From CAZZDK01 sp964652235 (GTDB taxonomy: Bacteria; Pseudomonadota; Alphaproteobacteria; UBA9219): a stretch of DNA of 64,000 nt. How positions within the stretch are numbered: position 1 is the first letter of the stretch; the number at the start of each line of letters is the position of its first letter. Made by a program: the position numbers and the translations under genes. Below the pieces are notes generated by a model. The model saw only the letters and a list, made by a program, of their open reading frames with translations, was not told the DNA's origin and ran no database searches. Location of the stretch: contig CAZZDK010000001.1 of the NCBI GenBank assembly GCA_964652235.1, positions 62,001-126,000 on the forward strand, in the 5' to 3' direction. Below are positions 1-7,792 of this stretch, piece after piece.

Positions 1-671
1 TCGATACGGTCTTGTATCTGGAAGGCGAGCGCGGGCACCAATTCCGCATTCTTCGCGCCGTCAAGAACCGCTTCGGGCCGACGGACGAGATCGGCGTTTT
101 CGAAATGCAGGACAGCGGCCTGACTGAAGTTCACAATCCTTCCGCCCTCTTTCTGGCCGATCGGCACGGGGAAACGTCGGGCGCGTGCGTCTTTGCGGGC
201 CTTGAGGGAACGCGGCCCGTTTTGGTGGAGGTTCAGGCGCTCGTCGCTCCGGCCTCCTACGGCACGCCCCGCCGCGCGGTCATTGGCTGGGACAGCGGCA
301 GGCTCGCCATGGTTCTGGCCGTTTTAGAGGCGCGGTGCGGCGTCATGTTCGGAAACAACGACGTCTATCTGAACGTCGCCGGCGGCTTCAGGATCAGCGA
401 ACCCGCCGCCGATCTGGCCGTGGCCGCCGCGCTCGTCTCCGCTTTGTCGGGCGTGCCCGTTCCGGCCGAGGCGGTCGTGTTCGGCGAGATCGGCCTGTCC
501 GGCGAGGTCCGCCGCGTCGCCCAGCCGGAAATAAGGCTTAAAGAGGCCTCCAAACTCGGCTTCACCCGCGCCCTTATGCCCAAAACGGATCCCAAGACGA
601 AGCCGAGCATCGGAATCGCCCGATCAGAAATCAAGATGTTACGGGATATTCTGCCCCTTCTGAGCGGGTAA
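1..671 (+). CDS. radA: DNA repair protein RadA (C-terminal part; 5' end outside window)
   Basis: RadA (Sms) is a RecA-like ATPase that drives branch migration of recombination intermediates. Only the last 222 or so codons are here, and reading enters in frame at base 3. The RadA-specific KNRFG motif is visible near the left edge (VKNRFGPTDE), followed by the Lon-protease-like P domain, with the typical GEIGLSGEVR stretch about 60 residues from the end. The N-terminal zinc finger and Walker motifs lie outside the window. The radA-cvpA-purF order downstream is common in Alphaproteobacteria, although here a secreted-protein gene sits between radA and cvpA. Identity is secure; only completeness is unknown. 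Confidence 0.93.
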   Translation, partial: DTVLYLEGERGHQFRILRAVKNRFGPTDEIGVFEMQDSGLTEVHNPSALFLADRHGETSGACVFAGLEGTRPVLVEVQALVAPASYGTPRRAVIGWDSGRLAMVLAVLEARCGVMFGNNDVYLNVAGGFRISEPAADLAVAAALVSALSGVPVPAEAVVFGEIGLSGEVRRVAQPEIRLKEASKLGFTRALMPKTDPKTKPSIGIARSEIKMLRDILPLLSG

Positions 672-735
672 AAAACTTATCGTAAACAAAATACTAATAT
701 TTTAGGCTTAGAATCGAGAATGGGTGTTTTTGTGC

Positions 736-755
736 GGCGCGGCAAAAGCCGCGCC
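736..755. repeat. Perfect GC-rich hairpin in the leader of the PPC-domain gene
   Basis: Bases 736-743 and 748-755 form a perfect 8-bp stem (GGCGCGGC / GCCGCGCC) closed by an AAAA loop. It lies 64 bases after the radA stop and 30 bases before the ATG at 786. No clean T-run follows it, so it could be a weak radA terminator or a 5'-UTR structure controlling the next gene. Confidence 0.5.
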
Positions 756-785
756 TGTCGGTCTTGTTCGTTAAAGGCGGTCTTT

Positions 786-1958
786 ATGGCGAATTCTTCC
801 TACTCGGCCTCTCTTTACGATTCCGCCACGCTCGGCGTCTATGCGAGGAGCAGCTCGCTGATCTATCAGCGCGACGTGATCAACGTCCTCAACGCTTCGC
901 TGCAGGACGCCTCGAACATCGGAACGCTCAAGACGAACGAAACGCAGCTCGACGTGACGGGCCAGCTTTCCAAGGCCAATTCGGACCACTACTACAAGTT
1001 CACGCTAGATGGCGATAGCTTGAAGGTCAATTTCAAGAACAACACCAATTCTTCGGCTCTGCGCGTCCAGATCATGGACGCCGACGGCAAGGTCGTGGCC
1101 GACAGCTCTTCGAGGGCTTCTTCGGCTCTCCAGGCGGCTTACGCCTCCGCTTCCTCCAGCAAAGGTTTGAATCTGGAGAGCGGGGACTATTACGTCAAGG
1201 TGACGTTCGACGCGACTTCCCTGCGCTCAATCGACCAGACTTATTCGCTGGGCCTCTATTCGGGCGATAGGTTCGGCGTCAGCTATCAAACGACCGGCAA
1301 ATCGCAGACCAAGCCGTCCCAAACGGTCACGTACGACAATACGATGACCTATTCGCTCATCGACGCCCTGGAATATTCGACCAAGGCGACGCACCTGGCG
1401 AACGAGACTTCGTCTTCGGCCATCAATGTCGGCTGGATTTTCAAGGACAAGTCGGCCCTATCCGTCAAGGGACAGATGACGTCCGTGTGCGACGAGCAAT
1501 ATTATTCCTTCACGCTGCAACAGGGAGAAGACCTCAAGTTCGCCTTCAACAACAAGACGGGCACGTCGGAGCTTCGAGTCCAGCTTTACGATTCCACCGG
1601 GTCGAAACTCTTGGCCGACAGCCACGGAACCGAAAAACAGAGAAAGGCCTACGCCTCGCTCGTTTCCTCGGACGGCCTGGCCGCCAAAGCGGGCAACTAT
1701 GTCGTTAAGGTCTCTTACGCCTCCGGCGCGGCCAAAAAGGACCAAACCTACAGCCTCAACATCTATTCCGGCACCGTTTACGACGCCCTGTACGAAACCG
1801 TAACGACGACCGAAACGGCGGCCACGGCCATTTTGGCCGGCCACCTGACGGATTCGACCGACCCTCGGACCGTTTCGGCCACCTACCTCGCCTCCGCCCT
1901 GGGCGAAGACCTGGACGACGTTTTTTCCGTCCTGAACAGCTATACGGGCTATATCTGA
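786..1958 (+). CDS. Hypothetical protein with two tandem PPC-like beta-sandwich domains
   Basis: The 390-residue product holds two similar modules of about 110 residues. Each begins with a GQ(L/M) strand, followed by a YYxFTL strand, an (S/E)LRVQ(I/L) strand with a D-x-(D/T)-G turn, a G(D/N)YxVKV strand and a closing DQTYSL(G/N)(L/I)YSG. This is the pattern of bacterial pre-peptidase C-terminal (PPC) domains, usually found on secreted proteins. No clear signal peptide or catalytic domain is present, so non-classical export is possible. I chose ATG 786 because AAAGGCGG lies just upstream; an in-frame ATG at 720 would place the hairpin at 736-755 inside the coding region. Ser, Thr, Asp and Tyr are abundant, as in surface proteins. 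Function unknown. Confidence 0.75.
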   Translation: MANSSYSASLYDSATLGVYARSSSLIYQRDVINVLNASLQDASNIGTLKTNETQLDVTGQLSKANSDHYYKFTLDGDSLKVNFKNNTNSSALRVQIMDADGKVVADSSSRASSALQAAYASASSSKGLNLESGDYYVKVTFDATSLRSIDQTYSLGLYSGDRFGVSYQTTGKSQTKPSQTVTYDNTMTYSLIDALEYSTKATHLANETSSSAINVGWIFKDKSALSVKGQMTSVCDEQYYSFTLQQGEDLKFAFNNKTGTSELRVQLYDSTGSKLLADSHGTEKQRKAYASLVSSDGLAAKAGNYVVKVSYASGAAKKDQTYSLNIYSGTVYDALYETVTTTETAATAILAGHLTDSTDPRTVSATYLASALGEDLDDVFSVLNSYTGYI

Positions 1959-2039
1959 AAAGGCCTCGAATCGGGGGTTACCTAGGCAAAAAACTGTGCT
2001 AAACGGGGCCAGCCCGGCTCGTTTGTGCAGGATAGGCCC

Positions 2040-2729
2040 ATGGATAATCCCTCCTTCAATATGTTCGACGTTTTCGTCGTCCTCGTTCTTGTTTCTTCAG
2101 GCGTCTTCGCGTTCCGGCGCGGCCTTGTGCGCGAGGTAATGTCGCTGGGAAGCTGGGTTCTGGCCTCCCTCTTCGCCTTCGGTTTCTATCCGATGGCCCA
2201 GCCCTTTTTCCGCGAGCATATCCGGAACGAAATGCTGGCCGACGCCTCCACGGCGCTGGGACTTTTCGCGCTGGCGATTGTCATCCTGGTGCCTCTTGGG
2301 GATTACCTTTCCGGCCTTGTGAAAACGCCGACCTTAAGCTCTATCGACCGCTCGCTGGGCTTCGTCTTCGGCCTGATCCGGGGTTTTGTCATCATGTGCC
2401 TGATCTATCTGGGCACGACGTTCATCTGGCCGGAGGCGGGCGACGCCCAGCCGCGCTGGCTGGAGGGGGCGCGAACCAAGACGACCCTGGCTTACGGGGT
2501 CGATCTTTTGAAAAGCCTCGTTCCGGAGGATCCGCAGGCCGCCCTGGACGAGCAGCTGAAAAAAAGCCGAAAAGCCGCCGAAGAAGCGGTGGAAAACGCC
2601 CAAAGGCTTGAAGACATTTCAACCGCAGTACCGGTCTATAAGGGCAACAAAGCGGAAGCGCCTTCGACCTACGATGACAAGGCGCGCGAGAAGATGGACG
2701 ATCTGACAAACGGGGATTCCGGACGATGA
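2040..2729 (+). CDS. cvpA: CvpA family membrane protein
   Basis: CvpA proteins are small inner-membrane proteins first linked to colicin V production and later to envelope stress; the molecular role is unclear. The 229-residue product begins with a hydrophobic segment, then the family-typical FRRGLVREV loop and three more membrane segments within about 130 residues. A charged Glu/Lys/Ala-rich tail of about 80 residues follows and is longer than in Escherichia coli CvpA (about 162 residues). ATG 2040 is preceded by AGGATAGG; a GTG at 2025 is the alternative. The gene overlaps purF by ATGA (2726-2729), implying coupled translation, as in other cvpA-purF pairs. Confidence 0.88.
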   Translation: MDNPSFNMFDVFVVLVLVSSGVFAFRRGLVREVMSLGSWVLASLFAFGFYPMAQPFFREHIRNEMLADASTALGLFALAIVILVPLGDYLSGLVKTPTLSSIDRSLGFVFGLIRGFVIMCLIYLGTTFIWPEAGDAQPRWLEGARTKTTLAYGVDLLKSLVPEDPQAALDEQLKKSRKAAEEAVENAQRLEDISTAVPVYKGNKAEAPSTYDDKAREKMDDLTNGDSGR

Positions 2730-4189
2730 AGCCAAGCGATCCTTTCGACGACGACGACAAGCCGCACGAAGAATGCGGAATCTTCGGGATCATCGGCGCA
2801 CAAGGACAGCCCGCCAGCGCGCTGGCCGCGCTGGGCCTCCACGCCCTTCAACACCGGGGACAGGAAGCCGCCGGGATCGTCAGCTTCGACGGCGAACACT
2901 TCCACGCCAAACACGCGCTGGGCCATGTGGGCGCGAACTTCGCGACCGGCAGCACGATCGATATGCTCACGGGCGAAAGCGCCATCGGCCATGTGCGCTA
3001 CGCCACGACGGGCGAAACCTCCTTGCGCAACGTGCAGCCCCTTTTCGCCGATTTCGACTTCGGCGGCTTCGGCGTGGCGCATAACGGCAATCTGACCAAC
3101 GCCTATCTTTTGCGGCAAAGCCTCGTCAAACGCGGCTGCCTTTTCCGCGCGACGACGGATACGGAAGTCATTATCCATTTGCTCGCCCTCTCGCGGCAAA
3201 AGACCGTCGTGGACAGGCTGATCGAGGCGTTGAAACAGATCGAAGGCGCCTATTCGCTCGTCTGCCTCGGCAAAAACCTTTTGGTCGGCGTGCGCGACCC
3301 TTACGGCGTCAGGCCGCTGGTGCTGGGGCGCCTGGGCGGCGGCTATGTGATGGCCAGCGAAACCTGCGCGCTCGACATCATCGGCGCGACCTTCGTGCGC
3401 GACGTGGAGCCGGGCGAAATAGTCGTCGTCGAAAACGGCGAGATGAAAAGCCTGCGTCCCTTCGGGCAAACGCCGCGCCGCTTTTGCATTTTCGAATACG
3501 TCTATTTCGCGCGGCCCGATTCCTTCCTCGACGGCCATTCCGTCTATGAAGTGCGGAAAAACATCGGCATGGAGCTGGCGAAGGAATCCCCGGCGGAGGC
3601 CGACATCGTGGTGCCCGTGCCGGATTCGGGCGTGCCGTCCGCCATCGGTTACGCGCAGCAAAGCGGACTGCCTTACGAAATGGGGATCATCCGCAACCAT
3701 TACGTCGGCCGCACCTTCATCCAACCGACGGAAAAGATCCGCCATATCGGCGTGAAGCTCAAGCACAACGCGAACCGCAAATTCATCGAAGGCAAGCGGA
3801 TCGTCCTTCTGGACGATTCCATCGTGCGCGGCACGACGTCGGTCAAGATCGTGGAAATGCTTCGAAATGCGGGCGCGAAGGAAGTGCATATGCGCATCAC
3901 CAGCCCGCCGACCAGGCATAGCTGCTTTTACGGGATCGACACGCCAGAGGCGGAAAAGCTTCTGGCCCACAACCATACGGTCGAAGAGATGGCGAAGTTC
4001 ATCGGCGTGGATACGCTCGCCTTCGTTTCCATCGACGGCCTTTATCGCGCGCTCGGACAGGCGGGCCGCGTGCCCGCCCATTCCGGCCATTGCGACGCCT
4101 GTTTTACGGGCGACTATCCCATCCGTCTGACGGACTTCGAAAACCACACGAACCAATGCGAGCTTTCGCTTCTGGCGAGAGGGGCATGA
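2726..4189 (+). CDS. purF: Amidophosphoribosyltransferase
   Basis: PurF makes 5-phosphoribosylamine from PRPP and glutamine, the committed step of de novo purine synthesis. The 487-residue product has an N-terminal Ntn-hydrolase domain whose nucleophile is Cys17 in EECGIFGI, after a 16-residue propeptide rich in Asp. The PRPP-binding loop VLLDDSIVRGTTS lies near residue 365. Cysteines in RRFCIF, RHSCFYG and GHCDAC match the 4Fe-4S ligands of the Bacillus subtilis-type enzyme, so this is the iron-sulphur form rather than the E. coli form. It overlaps cvpA upstream and the deacetylase gene downstream by ATGA, so the three are probably one transcript. Confidence 0.97.
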   Translation: MKPSDPFDDDDKPHEECGIFGIIGAQGQPASALAALGLHALQHRGQEAAGIVSFDGEHFHAKHALGHVGANFATGSTIDMLTGESAIGHVRYATTGETSLRNVQPLFADFDFGGFGVAHNGNLTNAYLLRQSLVKRGCLFRATTDTEVIIHLLALSRQKTVVDRLIEALKQIEGAYSLVCLGKNLLVGVRDPYGVRPLVLGRLGGGYVMASETCALDIIGATFVRDVEPGEIVVVENGEMKSLRPFGQTPRRFCIFEYVYFARPDSFLDGHSVYEVRKNIGMELAKESPAEADIVVPVPDSGVPSAIGYAQQSGLPYEMGIIRNHYVGRTFIQPTEKIRHIGVKLKHNANRKFIEGKRIVLLDDSIVRGTTSVKIVEMLRNAGAKEVHMRITSPPTRHSCFYGIDTPEAEKLLAHNHTVEEMAKFIGVDTLAFVSIDGLYRALGQAGRVPAHSGHCDACFTGDYPIRLTDFENHTNQCELSLLARGA

Positions 4190-5145
4190 AGGGAGGCCCC
4201 TCTCCCCTTTTCTTTACGCATCCGGACTGCCTTTCGCACGAGCCGAACCCGGAACATCCGGAAAAACCGCGGCGCCTCGCTTGCCTTCTTGAAGCGCTGG
4301 GGGAGCCGCCTTTATCCCTCATGGAAAAACGGCAAGCGCCCGAAGCGAGCCTCGAGGACCTCGCGCTCGCGCATACGCGAGGCCATATCGACAAGACCTT
4401 TGACCTGATCCCGAAAAAAGGAATCTGGGCGCTTGATCCCGATACCATCGTCTCGCCCGGTTCAGGAAGAGCCGCTTTGCGCGCCGCCGGAGCGGGAATC
4501 GCGGCGGTGGACGCCATCCTGGACGGACAGGCCGATTTCGCGTTCTGCGCCGTGCGCCCGCCCGGCCATCACGCCACGGCGAGCAGGCCGGGCGGCTTTT
4601 GCCTGTTCAACAACGTCGCTATCGCCGCGCTTCACGCGCTGGAGCGCAGGCGCCTCTCCCGCGTCGCCGTCGCGGATTTCGACGTGCATCACGGCAATGG
4701 GACGGAAGCGATCTTCGGCGGCGACGGCCGCGTTTTCTTCGCCTCCACGCACGACCTTTTCATCTATCCGGGCACGGGCGGCGCGGAAGGCAAACCCGCC
4801 AATATCCTGAACGTTCCCCTGCCTTCCGGCTCGGACGGCAAGGCGATGCGGGCCGCGTGGGAAAAAACCGTCCTGCCGCGCCTGGCCGCGCACGAGCCGG
4901 AAATGCTGTTCGTTTCCGCCGGATTCGACGCGCATAAGGACGATCCGATCAGTTCCCTGGCCTGGGAAACGGAGGATTTCGGCTGGCTGGGCGAAAAAAT
5001 AGCCGCCTTTGCCGCCGCGCATTGCCGGAATCGGGTTGTGGCCTTTCTCGAAGGCGGCTACGACATCCCTGCCCTGCGCGCGAGCGTCCAGGCTTTTTGC
5101 GGGGCGTTTGTCTCACACCATTGGTTCAATGAAGAGACGGGCTAA
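4186..5145 (+). CDS. Histone deacetylase superfamily protein (zinc deacetylase)
   Basis: Arginase-fold zinc amidohydrolase of the HDAC/AcuC/acetylpolyamine amidohydrolase superfamily, 319 residues. Visible motifs are RPPGHHA (paired catalytic histidines), DFDVHHGNGT (zinc ligands Asp and His), SAGFDAHKDDP (third ligand Asp) and the C-terminal FLEGGYD with its Gly-Gly-Tyr loop. ATG 4186 overlaps the purF stop by ATGA and the family homology starts at once (FFTHPDC), so this start is preferred over upstream in-frame codons. The substrate cannot be told; bacterial members act on acetyl-polyamines, acetyl-lysines or other acylated amines. A dispersed repeat begins immediately at the stop codon. 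Confidence 0.9.
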   Translation: MKGGPSPLFFTHPDCLSHEPNPEHPEKPRRLACLLEALGEPPLSLMEKRQAPEASLEDLALAHTRGHIDKTFDLIPKKGIWALDPDTIVSPGSGRAALRAAGAGIAAVDAILDGQADFAFCAVRPPGHHATASRPGGFCLFNNVAIAALHALERRRLSRVAVADFDVHHGNGTEAIFGGDGRVFFASTHDLFIYPGTGGAEGKPANILNVPLPSGSDGKAMRAAWEKTVLPRLAAHEPEMLFVSAGFDAHKDDPISSLAWETEDFGWLGEKIAAFAAAHCRNRVVAFLEGGYDIPALRASVQAFCGAFVSHHWFNEETG

Positions 5146-5282
5146 GGTCACGAGAGGTTGCGAGGAGCCTTTCCCTCGCCGGACTGAAGTGGGCGTCGCC
5201 GAACAAAAGGCCTGTGCCCGGCAAGGGAAAGGCGAGGCGCGGAAGCCGAGTGATGTCAAAGAGCGGTGCCGTTCAGGCGTTG
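5144..5282. repeat. Dispersed palindromic element, family II, copy A
   Basis: This 139-base stretch matches 53352-53487 over its whole length. The shared blocks are AAGGTCACGAG, GGTTGCGAGGAGCC plus TTTCCCTCGCCG, then after a variable core GGGAAAGGCGAGGCGC, GAGTGATGTCAAA and TTCAGGCGTT. The arms GCCTTTCCC and GGGAAAGGC are perfect inverted repeats, so the element can fold into a long hairpin. It starts at the HDAC stop codon and ends 28 bases before epmA. No protein or known RNA family was recognised in it. Confidence 0.7.
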
Positions 5283-5309
5283 CTTATAAATTATAAAGGG
5301 GAAACAAGA

Positions 5310-5537
5310 ATGACCGATAACGATTTTTCCCGCTGGCGCGAAAAAGGCGAAGACGGGCTTTCGCGCATGGACGTTCTGTGGCGCAGGCAGGATATTCGAC
5401 GCGCCATTCGCAGCTATATGGATAGCGAAGGCTTTATCGAGTTCGAAACGCCCCTGCTCGTTTACGGCACAACGCCCGATACCTGCATCGAAACCTTTCG
5501 CGTCGGCGACAGGGTTCTCGTCACCTCCTGCGAATAA
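5310..5537 (+). CDS. epmA: EF-P--lysine ligase EpmA, N-terminal fragment (frame broken)
   Basis: EpmA (GenX/PoxA) is a class II lysyl-tRNA synthetase paralogue that attaches beta-lysine to elongation factor P. This fragment of 75 codons carries the start of the catalytic core (MDVLWRRQDI, GFIEFETPLLV, TTPDTCIETF). ATG 5310 follows AAAGGGGAA. The frame ends in TAA at 5535, exactly where the family reads TSPE-(three residues)-KRL. The sequence goes from GAA through a single T to AAAAGGCTG, so about 8 bases of the expected codons appear to be missing and the next part is in another frame. It could be real decay or an assembly error; the rest of the gene follows directly. Confidence 0.75.
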   Translation: MTDNDFSRWREKGEDGLSRMDVLWRRQDIRRAIRSYMDSEGFIEFETPLLVYGTTPDTCIETFRVGDRVLVTSCE

Positions 5538-6316
5538 AAGGCTGGAAGTCGGCGGTTTCGACAAGATTTATTCGTTCACCAAAAACTTCCGCCTGGGCGA
5601 CGAAACAGGCGCTTGCCGCAACCCGGAGTTCACGATGATCGAATGGGCGCGCGTGGGCGAAAGTCTGCGCCGCATCGAAGAGGACGCCGAACAGATGGTC
5701 TGGCGCGCGCACCGGGCGCTCGGCGGAGGCGAGGTTCTGGCCTACGGCGATTGCCGCGTCAACCTNNNNNNNNNNNNNCATGACGATCCGCCAGGCCGTT
5801 CAAACTTATCTGGACGCGGACCTGGCCGATTTCTCGCTCGCCGCCGTCCGGGCGGCGATCCAGAAGGCGGGCGTTCCGACAAAACCCGAATGGATGGAGG
5901 ACCGGGATTTCCTCTTCTCGCTCCTCATGGACCGCCTTCAGGAATTTTTGGGCCGGGAAAAACCCGTTTTCCTGCACGACTGGCCTTCGTTCCAATGCGC
6001 CTCGACGCCCTCGCAGGGCGTCAGCGAGTTCGCCGAGCGCAGCGAGCTGTTCATCGCGGGCATTGAAATCAGCGACGGGTTCCCGACGCTTACCGACTAT
6101 GAACGTCAGGTCGAAGGTTTCGCGCTGCAAGCGGAACTGCGCCGAAAGAACGGCCAGCCGGAAGTGCCGCTCGACGAGCGTTATCTCCAGGCCCTCAAAT
6201 CCGGCGGTATGCCCAGGGGCGCGGGCATGGCGCTCGGCTTTGACCGCGTGGTGATGCTGCTGACGGGACAAAAAGAGATTAAACGGGTTTTGGCCTTTGC
6301 CTGGGACGAAGCGTGA
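5536..6316 (+). pseudogene. epmA: EpmA, central and C-terminal part (frameshifted and gapped)
   Basis: Continuation of the class II synthetase fold. Frame +1 from 5536 reads KRLEVGGFDKIY, then NFRLGDETGACRNPEFTM, which is motif 2 (RNPEFTMIEW). After 13 Ns at 5766-5778 the protein resumes in a different frame at 5780 (MTIRQAVQTY). It then continues to FERSELFIAGIEI-like sequence and motif 3, GMPRGAGMALGFDRVVMLLTG, and ends in AFAWDEA. Length and the absence of an anticodon-binding domain fit EpmA rather than LysS. The gap length does not keep the frame, so the Ns are probably not an exact count. The 3' end overlaps the convergent gene at 6279-7037 by 38 bases. Confidence 0.75.
5766..5778. other. 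Assembly gap (13 N) within epmA
   Basis: Thirteen undetermined bases. EpmA coding sequence is in frame 1 before and frame 2 after the gap, so the true length differs from 13 or there is a lesion here. Confidence 0.95.
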
Positions 6317-7037
6317 ATCCCCGGACGGGCCCATCGAAACGGCGAACGAAAACGTCCTCGACATCTCCTTCGTGGGTCATGGCCCCGGTCTTCTCCAGGC
6401 CGAAACGCCTTGAAACCCTCTGCCCGTCCTCCGAAACCGTCACGCTCGCCAGCCCTCTTTTCGGAAAGGCGGTAAGCTCGTTCTTAAGATCCTCAAGCAG
6501 ACGCCGGGCGAGCCAGCCCCCCTTCAAGCTCGGCGCCACGCTGAAATTGAAAAGGTAAACGTAGGCGCCCTGTTCGTCCTGCGGATTGAAAAGAAGCGAC
6601 GGCCTGATTTGTCCCCTGTTTGTCAGGCTTGAGGGAGCCTGTTCCATTTTTTCGAAAACGGATTCCTCGATCGGATACCAACCGCTATAGCCGACCGGGA
6701 CCAGCTCGCCTTCGGACGGACGACAGACGTAAAGACGAAAGCCGGACCGAAAATCGCGCACAACGCCTTGAAGCCGGACATAGGAAACCCTGTCGGCCGA
6801 ACGGCCGTAGGAGAGCCAATCGGCAAGCAAAAGCGCGTTAATGAAACGGCGTTGGCCGCCCAGGCCGCGTGTGTCGGCCACCGTCAGGAAACCGAATCGT
6901 CCCTCCTCGACAAGAGAGAGGTTCGCGTCCCGGTAGGCGGCGACTTTCTCCTCGGCCCAGTTTTCGACTTTTTCCGGGATCGTCTCATCCGAAATATTGT
7001 CTTCCAAGAGGCTTTGAATCGCCCAAAAGTCCAACAT
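6279..7037 (-). CDS. Hypothetical protein, possibly GNAT-like
   Basis: A 252-residue protein I cannot assign to a characterised family. The middle of the protein (VPVGYSGWYPI, then YVYLFNFSVAPSLKGGWLARRLLEDL and a VSEDGQRVSRRFGLEKTG end) has the strand-helix order and V-xP-x-xKGG-x-A acetyl-CoA-loop look of GNAT acetyltransferases, without a perfect Q/RxxGxG/A motif. The N-terminal 60 residues are acidic and helical. ATG 7037 has AAAGGA seven bases upstream, better than the GTG at 7052. It is divergent from another GNAT gene at 7180, and its 3' end runs 38 bases into epmA, so the two genes converge. Confidence 0.6.
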   Translation of the reverse strand: MLDFWAIQSLLEDNISDETIPEKVENWAEEKVAAYRDANLSLVEEGRFGFLTVADTRGLGGQRRFINALLLADWLSYGRSADRVSYVRLQGVVRDFRSGFRLYVCRPSEGELVPVGYSGWYPIEESVFEKMEQAPSSLTNRGQIRPSLLFNPQDEQGAYVYLFNFSVAPSLKGGWLARRLLEDLKNELTAFPKRGLASVTVSEDGQRVSRRFGLEKTGAMTHEGDVEDVFVRRFDGPVRGFTLRPRQRPKPV

Positions 7038-7179
7038 GAAAAATCCTTTCACGAAAACGCGTCCCCTTTTTAGAACAAAAACGCTTGTTTTTCAAAGCGA
7101 ATAACGGTTTCTTTTGTCTATGAAACTATTAAAACGAGTGTTTTTCGCGTAGAATGCCCCCGGTTTCAAGGAGAAGGTT

Positions 7180-7788
7180 ATGGACTCGCCTTATTATTTT
7201 CTGAAAGATTTAACCCCGGACGATTACGATGACTTTCGCCGTTTTGTCGCTTATGGAGGAATCGACAATCCCTCCTGGTACGATCAAGGCAAAACGCCTG
7301 ACGAAGCGACGGCGGAATATATGGGCTATGTCCGTGCCGTCCGCGTCGGCCTTTTGGAAAAAGACCTGGTAAAGAGCGTCTGCGTCCAGGCGACGGGCGA
7401 GATGATTGGCCTCGTAACCCTTTCGGCTTTTGAGGAAAACGGCTCGGCTGATTTGAGCTACTACGTCGCGGCGCCCTACCAGGGCCAAGGCATCGCCACC
7501 TGGGCGGCCTTCACGCTTGTCGGGAAAGCCGTCGCGCAGCACGGTTTGAACGCCATCGAAACGACGGTGCGTCCGGACAATGGGTCAAGTCTCGGCATTT
7601 TGAGAAAGCTGGGAGCAAGGCAAATCGGCTTTGTCGAAGCCACCCCCTACAACGACCGGAACGGCAGCCCTATTCCGGCTCTTGTCGTCAGGGCGGAAAA
7701 ACCGGGAATCTTGCGCGGCCTTGAGGCCTATGCGCGCAGCGGGAAAAGGCCGGGGCTTCCTTCGCCGTTGCCGAAGTTAGGGCCATAG
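7180..7788 (+). CDS. GNAT family N-acetyltransferase (RimJ/RimL type)
   Basis: Acetyl-CoA-dependent N-acyltransferase of 202 residues. Motif A is clear: a beta strand LSYYVAAPY followed by the QGQGIATWA pyrophosphate-binding loop near residue 105. The RimJ/RimL signature RPDNGSSLGILRKLGARQIGF follows near residue 130 (RP-x-N-x-x-S motif). The start at 7180 is preceded by AAGGAGAAGG. The acceptor is unknown; relatives acetylate ribosomal protein N-termini or antibiotics. The 142 bases separating it from the divergent gene ending at 7037 are AT-rich and must hold both promoters. Confidence 0.85.
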   Translation: MDSPYYFLKDLTPDDYDDFRRFVAYGGIDNPSWYDQGKTPDEATAEYMGYVRAVRVGLLEKDLVKSVCVQATGEMIGLVTLSAFEENGSADLSYYVAAPYQGQGIATWAAFTLVGKAVAQHGLNAIETTVRPDNGSSLGILRKLGARQIGFVEATPYNDRNGSPIPALVVRAEKPGILRGLEAYARSGKRPGLPSPLPKLGP

Positions 7789-7792
7789 GCCT

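Noticed and set aside
2669..4156. Minus-strand open frame of 495 codons opposite purF
   Set aside because: A shadow of purF; the product is Ala/Arg/His/Asp-rich with no motif.
5146..5309. Possible continuation of coding sequence after the HDAC stop
   Set aside because: The open frame there is produced by the dispersed element, which recurs at 53352 without any frame conservation.
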